A stretch of 5,445 nt of DNA from Prolixibacteraceae bacterium (GCA_016788685.1 JAEUSS010000568.1:1-5445); one strand, 5' to 3'; counted from the first letter of the stretch, positions 1 through 5,445 are shown. Notes: generated by a model not told the origin, from the letters alone. Numbers and translations are program-made.

Positions 1-1475
1 ACGACTCGCAGCGTCAGGCAACCAAAGAAGCCGGAGAGATTGCAGGGCTGAATGTTCGTCGTATCATCAACGAACCGACAGCTGCAGCTTTGGCTTACGG
101 ACTGGACAAAATGCACCGCGAAATGAAAATCGCCGTATTCGACCTTGGTGGCGGTACTTTCGATATTTCAATCCTGGAATTGGGCGAAGGTGTATTCGAA
201 GTAAAATCAACCGACGGTGACACACACCTGGGTGGTGACGACTTCGACCAAACCATTATCGACTGGCTTGCTGCTGAATTTAAAAACGACGAAGGTATCG
301 ACCTGCGTCAGGACCCGATGGCTTTACAGCGTTTGAAAGAAGCTGCCGAAAAAGCGAAAATCGAATTATCAAGCTCGACGCAAACTGAAATCAACCTGCC
401 ATACATTATGCCGGTAAACGGTATTCCGAAACACCTGGTAAAAACACTGACCCGCGCCAAATTCGAACAACTGGCCGACAAGCTGATCCAGGCAACTATT
501 GAACCATGCCAGAAAGCATTGAAAAATGCAGGACTACAGGCCAGCGACATCGACGAAGTTATCCTGGTTGGAGGTTCAACCCGTATTCCTGCCGTTCAGG
601 AAAAAGTACAGCAGTTATTCGGAAAAGCTCCTTCGAAAGGCGTAAATCCTGACGAAGTGGTGGCTATCGGCGCCGCTATTCAGGGTGGTGTACTAACCGG
701 CGAAGTGAAAGACGTATTGTTGCTCGACGTTACTCCGCTTTCGCTCGGTATTGAAACTATGGGTGGTGTAATGACCCGACTGATCGAATCGAACACCACG
801 ATTCCGACCAAAAAGTCAGAAACATTTACCACAGCCAGCGACAATCAGCCTTCGGTTGAAATCCACGTGCTGCAGGGCGAACGCCCAATGGCCAGCGGAA
901 ACAAAACCATCGGCCGTTTCCACCTCGACGGACTTCCACCGGCAATGCGCGGCGTTCCGCAGATCGAAGTAATGTTCGACATCGATGCCAACGGTATTCT
1001 GCATGTAACTGCTAAGGATAAAGCAACCGGCAAAACACAGTCAATCCGTATTGAAGCATCTTCAGGCTTGACTGATGCTGAAATTAAACGGATGCGCGAC
1101 GAAGCTGCAGCCAACGAAGCTGCCGACAAAGCCGCCCGTGAGAAAGTAGACAAACTGAACCAGGCTGACAGTCTGATTTTCCAGACAGAAAAACAGTTGA
1201 AAGAGTTTGGCGACAAATTACCGGCTGATAAAAAAGCTCCGATTGAAGCGGCTCTTGGTAAACTGAAAGCGGCTCACTCATCGCAGGATCTGGCTGCTGT
1301 TGACGCTGCCACTGCCGAACTGAATGCCGTATTCCAGGCTGCTTCGCAGGAAATGTACAATGCTCAGGCCGGTGGCGCGCAGGCTGATCCCAACGCCGGA
1401 CAGCAAGCCAACGCAGGCGGAAGCAACAAACAAGACGGCGAAGTTACTGACGTCGACTTTGAAGAAGTAAAGTAA
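1..1475 (+). CDS. dnaK: Chaperone protein DnaK (Hsp70), 5'-truncated by the window edge
   Basis: This is the major cytosolic Hsp70: it binds exposed hydrophobic peptide segments and releases them through an ATPase cycle driven by DnaJ and GrpE. The reading frame is open from base 3 and gives 490 visible residues. By comparison with E. coli DnaK, about 150 N-terminal residues are missing. The first visible residues ([20 protein letters not shown]) are classic nucleotide-binding-domain sequence, followed by the [11 protein letters not shown] motif. The phosphate-binding loop DLGGGTFD is at 141-164 and the [10 protein letters not shown] motif at 570-599. The interdomain linker VLLLDVTPL is at 714-740. 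The beta substrate-binding domain and the charged helical lid follow, then a disordered Gly/Ala/Gln tail ending in EEVK. The TTG at 90 is an internal leucine codon, not a start. The gene is intact to its TAA and visibly richer in G+C than the genes from 1683 on. It is host chromosome, not element cargo. Confidence 0.98.
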   Translation, partial: DSQRQATKEAGEIAGLNVRRIINEPTAAALAYGLDKMHREMKIAVFDLGGGTFDISILELGEGVFEVKSTDGDTHLGGDDFDQTIIDWLAAEFKNDEGIDLRQDPMALQRLKEAAEKAKIELSSSTQTEINLPYIMPVNGIPKHLVKTLTRAKFEQLADKLIQATIEPCQKALKNAGLQASDIDEVILVGGSTRIPAVQEKVQQLFGKAPSKGVNPDEVVAIGAAIQGGVLTGEVKDVLLLDVTPLSLGIETMGGVMTRLIESNTTIPTKKSETFTTASDNQPSVEIHVLQGERPMASGNKTIGRFHLDGLPPAMRGVPQIEVMFDIDANGILHVTAKDKATGKTQSIRIEASSGLTDAEIKRMRDEAAANEAADKAAREKVDKLNQADSLIFQTEKQLKEFGDKLPADKKAPIEAALGKLKAAHSSQDLAAVDAATAELNAVFQAASQEMYNAQAGGAQADPNAGQQANAGGSNKQDGEVTDVDFEEVK

Positions 1476-1506
1476 AAGCCAAAAACAAGGATTAATATCT
1501 ATATTC

Positions 1507-1546
1507 AAACCGCTGTAAACACTTAGTTTACAGCGGTTTTTTATTT
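1507..1546 (+). terminator. Intrinsic terminator of dnaK
   Basis: A perfect 14-bp inverted repeat (1507-1520 paired with 1526-1539, AAACCGCTGTAAAC on the left arm) encloses a 5-base loop and runs straight into a T-rich tract (1536-1546). It sits 32 bases after the dnaK stop codon. The A run on the left arm means it could also stop transcription arriving from the right. It should insulate the downstream genes from dnaK heat-shock transcription. Confidence 0.93.
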
Positions 1547-1565
1547 TATTATTTATGCTTACTTA

Positions 1566-1596
1566 TTGATATATCCGATTATTTTTTGTATATTTG
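1566..1596 (+). promoter_or_regulatory. Candidate Bacteroidota promoter for the HTH-integrase operon
   Basis: TATATTTG at 1589-1596 fits the Bacteroidota -7 consensus TAnnTTTG. A TTG at 1566-1568 lies 20 bases upstream, about where the -33 TTTG element is expected, although it lacks one T. Transcription would begin a few bases after 1600 and leave a leader of roughly 80 bases before the ATG at 1683. The -7 box overlaps the putative attachment core, so the -33 half would come from the chromosome when the element is integrated. The -7 match is good and the -33 match is weak. Confidence 0.45.
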
Positions 1597-1611
1597 CTAC
1601 ATATTTGTTAC
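1588..1611 (+). other. Putative attL core, CTnDOT-like GTANNTTTGC
   Basis: GTATATTTGC at 1588-1597 matches every fixed position of GTANNTTTGC, the conserved core at CTnDOT-family integration sites. It lies where a junction is expected, after the dnaK terminator and before the first element gene. A GTA at 1588-1590 and a TAC at 1609-1611 bracket the segment as outer ends of a weak dyad. The caveat is that the same bases fit a Bacteroidota -7 promoter box, so the match may reflect a promoter rather than recombination. The right-end copy needed as proof is not in the window. Confidence 0.5.
1590..1611 (+). repeat. Tandem 11-bp direct repeat
   Basis: ATATTTGCTAC (1590-1600) is followed without a gap by ATATTTGTTAC (1601-1611), ten of eleven bases identical. 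The 11-base period places both copies on the same face of the helix, as expected for paired protein-binding sites such as integrase or excisionase sites or an operator. The first copy includes the putative att core and -7 box. Confidence 0.7.
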
Positions 1612-1663
1612 GCGACTTAAATAACAGTAAGGTGCGACTAATAAATACTTATCACTACTTATT
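1612..1663 (+). repeat. Short phased repeats in the junction region
   Basis: GCGACT occurs at 1612-1617 and again at 1634-1639, exactly 22 bases apart, each followed by an A/T-rich stretch containing AATAA or AAATAA. TACTTAT occurs at 1646-1652 and 1656-1662, 10 bases apart, with a further copy at 1560-1566. The spacings are near one or two helical turns, which suggests binding sites. The motifs are short, so some of this could be chance in AT-rich DNA. Confidence 0.4.
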
Positions 1664-1682
1664 CATTCTAAAAACGATTGAT

Positions 1683-2240
1683 ATGCCTGGTAGCAAATTT
1701 ATTCTTCCAAAGACATGTGAAAACTGCGGTGCTCAGTTCAATGCTAAAACTGTGTATTCAAAGTTTTGCTCAAAGAAATGTTCGGAGGCTGCAACTCGTA
1801 AAAAGAAGGTACAAGAAAAACAAGAGGAACAACGCCAACAGTTAGCCGAGCAAATTCCAACAGACCGACCTTATATTTCAATTGCTGAAGCTGTAGTTTT
1901 ATTTGGCATTTCAAGAGATACCATTTACCGCCAAATCAGAAAAGGTAATATCCCAGCCGTCAACCTTGGGGAGCGATTAACCCGCATTAGTCGGGTTCAC
2001 ATAGAGGCTATGTTTCCAAAGGTTGAAATTGCTAAAGCAATTCAACCAACAATCACAAAACAAGAAATCAATTTTGACCCTGCCAATTGCTATACCATTG
2101 GCGAAATCTCTCAGAAATACGGCGTTTCACTTTCTACAGTTGATAAAACGATACGCAAGTGTAGCATTCCCAAAAAACAGATAGGAAAATTCGTTTATGT
2201 TCCTAAAGTCGAAATTGACCGATTATTCGCTAACAAATAA
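1683..2240 (+). CDS. Zinc-finger protein with two excisionase-type HTH domains
   Basis: This is a 185-aa predicted DNA-binding protein. The N-terminus carries a four-cysteine cluster, Cys12/Cys15 (CENC) and Cys29/Cys33 (CSKKC), that looks like a zinc ribbon. A Lys/Glu/Gln-rich, probably helical linker spans residues 38-58. Two winged-helix HTH domains of the excisionase/MerR-like type follow, at about residues 64-112 (ISIAEAVVLFGISRDTIYRQ) and 137-182 (YTIGEISQKYGVSLSTVDKT). I chose ATG 1683. A TTG at 1566 would add 39 residues with no match to the domain, and that stretch contains the predicted promoter and repeats. The gene ends 11 bases before the integrase ATG, so the two are very likely co-transcribed. 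By position it is a candidate directionality factor or operon regulator. Which of the two it is, and whether each HTH binds a separate half-site, is inference. Confidence 0.85.
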   Translation: MPGSKFILPKTCENCGAQFNAKTVYSKFCSKKCSEAATRKKKVQEKQEEQRQQLAEQIPTDRPYISIAEAVVLFGISRDTIYRQIRKGNIPAVNLGERLTRISRVHIEAMFPKVEIAKAIQPTITKQEINFDPANCYTIGEISQKYGVSLSTVDKTIRKCSIPKKQIGKFVYVPKVEIDRLFANK

Positions 2241-2251
2241 AAAGCAGTACC

Positions 2252-3517
2252 ATGAAAAAGAAACTCGCAAAAACCAAATGTACTGTAAAGCTTCGCAAAT
2301 CAGAATATCACAACGAATGGTATTTGATACTCGAAAGCTATCCTGTTTTCAATAATGGTACTGATAAACCTCAACGAATCATTGAGGCACTCAATAGGAC
2401 AATAACAAGCCCTGTTTGGGATAAAACAAGAACCGCTCGCACTTCTGCCGATGGGGCAAAAACATTTAAACCGAAAAGGGATGTAAACGGTATCATTCAA
2501 TGTAAAAGTATCATTGACCAGGAAGCCTGTGTTTTCGCTGATGGTGTCCGCAGTATTCGCCAAAAGGAATATGACAATGCCGATTTATATACAGAGAAAG
2601 AAGCTGAACTTGCGGTTCAGAACCAACGCCAGCAAATAGATTTTATTGAATACTTTTTGAAAGTTTCAAAAGACAGACACCGCAACAGCTCCCAATCAAT
2701 TATAGTAAATTGGAATCGTGTCGGGGAATTGTTGAAGCTTTTTACTAATAATCAGTCGCTTCCGTTCTCTCAAATAACCCTGAGTAAAGCCGAAGAAATT
2801 CGCCGTTTTATGCTTACAGCTCCATGTGGTGGCAACAAAAAGGGCACAGTATCACATAATACCGCAGCCACTTATTACAGCATATTTAAAGCCGGTTTAA
2901 AACAAGCTTTTATTGATGGATATTTGACCGTAGATATTTCAGCCAAGATTAAAGGCATACAAGATCAGGAAAGCCGCAGGGAACACCTTTCAGTTGAAGA
3001 ATTAAACATACTGGCAGAAACACCATGCGACCGCCCTATTTTGAAGCGTGCAGCCCTATTCTCAGCCTTAACAGGTGTTCGCCATTGTGATATTCAAAAG
3101 CTCAAATGGAAAGAAATACAAGTTGTCGGCGAACAAGTCCGCCTCAACTTTACCCAACAAAAAACAAAGGGGGTTGAATATATGCCAATCTCAGAACAAG
3201 CCTATGAGCTTTGCGGAGAACCCGGCAAGCCGGAACAACTTGTATTTGAAGATTTGCCAGACCCCTCTTGGATTTCGGGACCATTAAAGCGATGGATAAA
3301 ATCCGCAGGTATTACCCGAAATATAACTTTCCATTGCTTCCGTCATACTTATGCAACCTTGCAGCTTGCAGGTGGAACAGATATTTACACCGTTTCCAAG
3401 ATGTTAGGGCATACCAATGTAAAAACAACACAGATTTATGCTAAAGTTGTAGATGAGAAAAAACAGAAAGCAACCAAAGCAATCAAAATCAATATTAAAA
3501 ACGATACTAACCTATGA
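2252..3517 (+). CDS. Tyrosine recombinase (site-specific integrase)
   Basis: This 421-aa integrase catalyses DNA strand exchange through a 3'-phosphotyrosyl intermediate and would insert and excise the element. The order is an N-terminal arm-binding-like region (about 10-120, longer than usual), a SAM-like core-binding domain (about 127-225) and the catalytic domain (about 245-405). The catalytic set is complete: Arg277 in LTGVRHCDI, Lys304 in QQKTKG, His361 and Arg364 in HCFRHTYAT, His387 in MLGHTNV, and nucleophile Tyr396 in TTQIYAK (codon at 3437). The first catalytic arginine is conventional, whereas IntDOT of CTnDOT is known to lack it, so this is not a close IntDOT copy. The gene starts 11 bases after the HTH gene and its stop overlaps the next start by ATGA. 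The length is normal for Bacteroidota integrases and no frameshift is visible. Confidence 0.96.
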   Translation: MKKKLAKTKCTVKLRKSEYHNEWYLILESYPVFNNGTDKPQRIIEALNRTITSPVWDKTRTARTSADGAKTFKPKRDVNGIIQCKSIIDQEACVFADGVRSIRQKEYDNADLYTEKEAELAVQNQRQQIDFIEYFLKVSKDRHRNSSQSIIVNWNRVGELLKLFTNNQSLPFSQITLSKAEEIRRFMLTAPCGGNKKGTVSHNTAATYYSIFKAGLKQAFIDGYLTVDISAKIKGIQDQESRREHLSVEELNILAETPCDRPILKRAALFSALTGVRHCDIQKLKWKEIQVVGEQVRLNFTQQKTKGVEYMPISEQAYELCGEPGKPEQLVFEDLPDPSWISGPLKRWIKSAGITRNITFHCFRHTYATLQLAGGTDIYTVSKMLGHTNVKTTQIYAKVVDEKKQKATKAIKINIKNDTNL

Positions 3518-5001
3518 ATCTACCAATAGCCCAAAGTATATTACATGGGGCATTACGCCCCAGTAATAAGCCTGATATTCCATTTCAGGCATTAGCTCGC
3601 AAGTTCAATAATTTACCTTCTGAACTCAATGATATTGAAAAACTTTTCATTTCCGAGTTAGGCAATTACGCTATATTCGATTTTGAAAAAGCTGTTGCAA
3701 TCAACAATATTGCACCAGATGAATACACCTCGATAAAGGAATACACAATTAAGCCTAAAATTGAAATCTCAAAAGAAGAATCATTACAGACACCGCAAAC
3801 AATCTTTTACAATGCGATTGTAAACGCCGAAGCCACACGGATTAAAATCGCCCTTCTTAATTATTCTACTGTCGTACAGTCAAATATTGACACAAGACAA
3901 GAACTCAAAGAAACATTACGGCTAATAAAATCCCACATAAAAAAGGCTTCTGAAACAGTGGACATATATTTTCAGGTCGTACAAACAAATCTTGTAAAGC
4001 TGTATTATGAATTAACCATTTCTTTTAATGTACTTCTTACTGAAAATGATTTTACTGCTTTTGAAGATTTGTACTTAGAGTGCTTTAACCGTTACCCTTC
4101 AAATGAAGAGTTAAACGCATATCAAGCCACCAAATTAATACACGAGGCACAAACACATATAGCCCTAAACTATGACATTCAAAGAACTCAAAACTTGCTC
4201 GGTGATATTTGCAGCTCAATTGAATTAAATCCCCATAATTCAACACTGTTTACGGTTGGCATTGCACTTGAAAATTATTTGTTTTTGAAACAAACAAATC
4301 AACCTATCCCCACTTTCGACCAATTAATTAACAGCGATTTTGTAAACCTGATTACAAAGGAACAAAAGAGCATTTTAAGGCAGCGTTACGAAAGAGAAGA
4401 AATTGCAATTGACAGAGCCAACGCTATTGATGATATTTTTACCGAATTTTCGTTTGGCAACCCAATCCAAAACACACTATCTATTACAAATAACTTATCT
4501 GTATTCCTGAATCAGCAAAAGGATATTTATTTGAAAGACCCAAGTGCAATTTATAAGGTGGTAATTGAAAAGCAAATAAGTGATAGCAAGAAAAAGCCGC
4601 AGCCAACTGTCAAGCCGATGCAAATCAAATCAAAATTAGCCATTGCACACAAACACTTAGCATTTCTAAATGGCGTAAATCCACAGAATAATGAAAGAAT
4701 AATGTCGGAAAGTGATTACAAATTAATGATTGCTTATATAGAACACCTTATCCAGCATGACAGCATTCCTAAAATTACAAAGAAAATACCAAGGGCTAAT
4801 CTGGGTAAAACCTGGTTTCGATACTCGATATATCTTGTTCACAAAGAATTATATTCTTCAATTCAGGATAATTGGATTGAATTTATGCAACAGGCATTTG
4901 ATGAATTTTCCCCGAAGGTAGTAACATTCTCTACTCTTAAAACGAAATTTAGCCAACAACCAAGCGGTTACAACCAATTTATCAAGAAAGTTTTGGGGTA
5001 A
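3514..5001 (+). CDS. Unrecognised 495-aa protein coupled to the integrase
   Basis: I do not recognise this family. The start overlaps the integrase stop in ATGA (3514-3517), implying translational coupling and a shared transcript. The protein has no signal peptide or clear membrane segment and should be cytoplasmic. It reads as mostly alpha-helical: a stretch rich in Lys, Glu, Gln and Leu spans about 100-185, and a helical middle part about 195-345. A Lys/Pro-rich linker (about 351-372, SDSKKKPQPTVKPMQ) leads to a C-terminal segment (about 373-495) with several aromatic residues and a final KTKFSQQPSGYNQF stretch. No nucleotide-binding, nuclease, zinc or HTH motif is evident. Position suggests an accessory factor for recombination or an element-maintenance protein, but cargo such as a defence gene cannot be excluded. 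I compared it by eye with RteC of CTnDOT and saw no convincing match. Codons are AT-rich like the integrase, unlike dnaK. Confidence 0.85.
   Translation: MNLPIAQSILHGALRPSNKPDIPFQALARKFNNLPSELNDIEKLFISELGNYAIFDFEKAVAINNIAPDEYTSIKEYTIKPKIEISKEESLQTPQTIFYNAIVNAEATRIKIALLNYSTVVQSNIDTRQELKETLRLIKSHIKKASETVDIYFQVVQTNLVKLYYELTISFNVLLTENDFTAFEDLYLECFNRYPSNEELNAYQATKLIHEAQTHIALNYDIQRTQNLLGDICSSIELNPHNSTLFTVGIALENYLFLKQTNQPIPTFDQLINSDFVNLITKEQKSILRQRYEREEIAIDRANAIDDIFTEFSFGNPIQNTLSITNNLSVFLNQQKDIYLKDPSAIYKVVIEKQISDSKKKPQPTVKPMQIKSKLAIAHKHLAFLNGVNPQNNERIMSESDYKLMIAYIEHLIQHDSIPKITKKIPRANLGKTWFRYSIYLVHKELYSSIQDNWIEFMQQAFDEFSPKVVTFSTLKTKFSQQPSGYNQFIKKVLG
3546..3562 (+). repeat. GC-rich hairpin just inside the 495-aa gene
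   Basis: TGGGGC (3546-3551) and GCCCCA (3557-3562) form a perfect 6-bp stem around the loop ATTAC, 32 bases after the start codon of the coupled gene. It stands out in an AT-rich gene and might affect initiation at the ATGA overlap or mRNA decay. There is no T tract, so it is not a terminator. It may be incidental to coding. Confidence 0.4.
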
Positions 5002-5015
5002 TTATTTTGGGTAAT
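4991..5015 (+). repeat. Imperfect direct repeat spanning the stop codon
   Basis: TTTTGGGGTAAT (4991-5002), which includes the stop codon, is followed after two bases by TTTTGGGTAAT (5005-5015), identical apart from one G. Each copy contains a GGTAA motif. The second copy can also form a small hairpin (TTTGG 5006-5010 with CCAAA 5016-5020). Confidence 0.45.
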
Positions 5016-5025
5016 CCAAATAACG

Positions 5026-5066
5026 AAAGGTAAATGAGTAAAACTCTCATTTACCTTTTTTTATTT
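5026..5066 (+). terminator. Intrinsic terminator of the HTH-integrase operon
   Basis: A perfect 13-bp inverted repeat (5026-5038 AAAGGTAAATGAG with 5046-5058) has a 7-base loop and continues into a T-rich run (5056-5066). It begins 25 bases after the stop codon of the 495-aa gene and should end the three-gene transcript. The A-rich left arm allows some function in the other direction. Confidence 0.88.
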
Positions 5067-5084
5067 TTATCGACATACATACTG

Positions 5085-5099
5085 TATATCAATGATATA
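5085..5099. promoter_or_regulatory. AT-rich dyad, possible operator
   Basis: TATATC (5085-5090) and GATATA (5094-5099) form a perfect 6-bp dyad with a 3-base centre, too AT-rich to terminate transcription. It lies in the noncoding region upstream of the second HTH gene. It resembles a small-repressor operator, but no binding data or second copy in the window supports this. Confidence 0.3.
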
Positions 5100-5111
5100 T
5101 GAAAATATAAT

Positions 5112-5161
5112 AGGTAAATAGGGTAAGGGATTTTTACCTCTGGGTTACCCTTTTTTTACCT
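5112..5161 (+). terminator. Second, alternatively foldable terminator or attenuator
   Basis: GGGTAA (5121-5126) pairs with TTACCC (5145-5150), directly followed by seven T residues, which fits a weak terminator with a long loop. AGGTAAA (5112-5118) can pair either with TTTACCT at 5133-5139, giving a pseudoknot-like arrangement with the first stem, or with TTTACCT at 5155-5161, giving a long nested hairpin. The competing folds make an attenuator possible. A simple backup terminator is the plainer reading. Confidence 0.45.
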
Positions 5162-5172
5162 AATCTTTTTGT

Positions 5173-5199
5173 ACCACTATTCCATTTCGGAGTAGTGGT
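5173..5199 (+). terminator. Hairpin before the second HTH gene, terminator-like
   Basis: ACCACTATTCC (5173-5183) pairs with GGAGTAGTGGT (5189-5199) over 11 positions, ten Watson-Crick and one G-U, with a 5-base loop. The following TTTTCTTGTT (5199-5208) is only moderately T-rich, so termination may be weak. It sits about 50 bases before ATG 5252, so it could instead be a leader structure of that gene. Confidence 0.5.
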
Positions 5200-5251
5200 T
5201 TTCTTGTTATTGGCACACCTGAAAATCAAATCGCCGAAAACTTTTTACACA

Positions 5252-5445
5252 ATGTTTTCAAACGAGATTTCATTTAATGATATGCCTCAAGCTTTGGCAT
5301 ATTTAATTGGTAAGGTTGAAAGATTAGAAGCCTTGCTTAGTGCAACAAAGTCAGAATTTCCCGAATCTGACAAGTGGTTTAACTTACAGGAATTGTGCAG
5401 TTATTTGCCCGACAAGCCAGCCCGGCAGACTGTTTACGGTTGGAT
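5252..5445 (+). CDS. Excisionase-type helix-turn-helix protein, 3'-truncated by the window edge
   Basis: An ATG at 5252 opens a frame that stays open to the last base, giving 64 complete codons. Residues 11-30 (MPQALAYLIGKVERLEALLS) have the heptad-like leucine/isoleucine pattern of a short coiled coil, often used for dimerisation. Residues 41-64 (KWFNLQELCSYLPDKPARQT, then VYGW) begin an HTH_17/excisionase-like DNA-binding domain, with the TVYGW end in the position of the recognition helix. Proteins of this shape are common in Bacteroidota mobile elements near the integrase and ahead of replication or mobilisation genes. Its likely role is directionality factor or regulator, but the wing and C-terminus are not visible. 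No Shine-Dalgarno is seen, normal for the phylum. A separate promoter is expected because terminators precede it, but I could not find a convincing TAnnTTTG. Confidence 0.8.
   Translation, partial: MFSNEISFNDMPQALAYLIGKVERLEALLSATKSEFPESDKWFNLQELCSYLPDKPARQTVYGW

Larger units (their letters stand above)
4997..5160. repeat. Cluster of nine GGTAA/TTACC motifs
   Basis: GGTAA occurs at 4997, 5010, 5029, 5113 and 5122. Its complement TTACC occurs at 5051, 5134, 5145 and 5156. That makes nine copies in 164 bases, most extended to AGGTAAAT or GGGTAA. Some are arms of hairpins, which explains their pairing, but the repetition across separate hairpins is not needed for folding. They could be binding sites for an element protein (Xis, Int arm sites or a replication initiator) or a record of local duplication. 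Confidence 0.55.
1588..5445 (+). mobile_element. Left part of an integrated mobile element, right end outside the window
   Basis: From about 1588 the content changes from a housekeeping gene to a recombination module: zinc-finger/HTH protein, tyrosine recombinase, an unknown coupled protein, then a second excisionase-type HTH gene. Base composition also drops: one 60-base dnaK line (541-600) counts 33 G+C, one line in the 495-aa gene (4141-4200) counts 24. This gene order next to a conserved chromosomal gene is what integrative or mobilizable elements of Bacteroidota look like. No relaxase, replication or conjugation gene is visible, so conjugative, mobilizable and merely integrative types cannot be told apart. 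The left boundary is inferred from the putative att core and could be off by tens of bases. Confidence 0.75.

Noticed and set aside
90..92. TTG at 90 as a possible start of dnaK
   Set aside because: The frame is open to base 3 and the upstream residues are conserved Hsp70 sequence, so this is an internal leucine codon.
308..1508. Several antisense open frames opposite dnaK
   Set aside because: They are shadows of the strongly conserved dnaK frame, with no recognisable protein features.
1566..1682. 39-residue N-terminal extension of the zinc-finger/HTH protein from a TTG start
   Set aside because: The residues match no domain and the stretch contains the repeats and predicted promoter. ATG 1683 gives a clean zinc-cluster start.
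1979..1997. AACCCG/CGGGTT inverted repeat inside the zinc-finger/HTH gene
   Set aside because: It is short, inside coding sequence encoding the wing of the first HTH domain, and has no T tract. Most likely incidental.
3223..3234. CCGG-CAAG-CCGG hairpin inside the integrase gene
   Set aside because: It is a four-base stem in coding sequence, with no reason to assign a function.
3075..3287. 70-residue open frame overlapping the integrase in another frame
   Set aside because: It lies wholly inside the catalytic domain coding region and has no independent features.
3514..5001. Identification of the 495-aa protein as an RteC-like regulator
   Set aside because: The location near an integrase invited the comparison, but the motifs I associate with RteC are not visible.
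1..5445. CRISPR array, tRNA or rRNA genes, insertion-sequence terminal repeats
   Set aside because: No regularly spaced long repeats, no cloverleaf or rRNA-like sequence and no transposase gene were seen. In particular there is no tRNA at the putative integration site.

Overview
The window looks like a Bacteroidota chromosome, probably Bacteroidales-like, carrying one end of an integrated mobile element. The evidence for the phylum is the DnaK C-terminal tail (a Gly/Ala/Gln-rich stretch ending in DVDFEEVK), the absence of recognisable Shine-Dalgarno sequences before the genes, a TAnnTTTG-type promoter box, and the style of the integrase and helix-turn-helix proteins. No finer taxonomic call is justified.

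Layout. (1) Positions 1-1475 hold the 3' three quarters of a conserved dnaK gene; its start lies before the window. A strong intrinsic terminator (1507-1546) ends it. (2) Positions 1547-1682 form a short AT-rich junction packed with short repeats. It contains GTATATTTGC (1588-1597), an exact match to the GTANNTTTGC core used by CTnDOT-type integrases. The same bases also match the Bacteroidota -7 promoter box. I take this as the likely chromosome/element boundary (attL), unproven because the other end is outside the window. (3) Positions 1683-5001 are a tightly packed three-gene unit on the + strand: a small zinc-finger protein with two excisionase-type HTH domains (185 aa), a complete tyrosine recombinase (421 aa, all catalytic residues visible), and an unrecognised, probably helical 495-aa protein. 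The third gene overlaps the integrase by ATGA. (4) Positions 5002-5251 are a noncoding regulatory stretch with a clear terminator, nine copies of GGTAA/TTACC in both orientations, a dyad, and two further foldable segments. (5) From 5252 to the window end runs the first 64 codons of a second excisionase/HTH protein with an N-terminal coiled-coil segment.

How it may work together. The recombinase would integrate and excise the element. The two HTH proteins are candidates for a recombination directionality factor and/or regulator. The 495-aa protein is translationally coupled to the integrase and may be an accessory factor or cargo; nothing in its sequence settles which. Replication, mobilisation and cargo genes, if present, would lie to the right. 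The unknown integrase-coupled gene and the repeat-rich noncoding regions flanking the operon are the parts least explained by known families.
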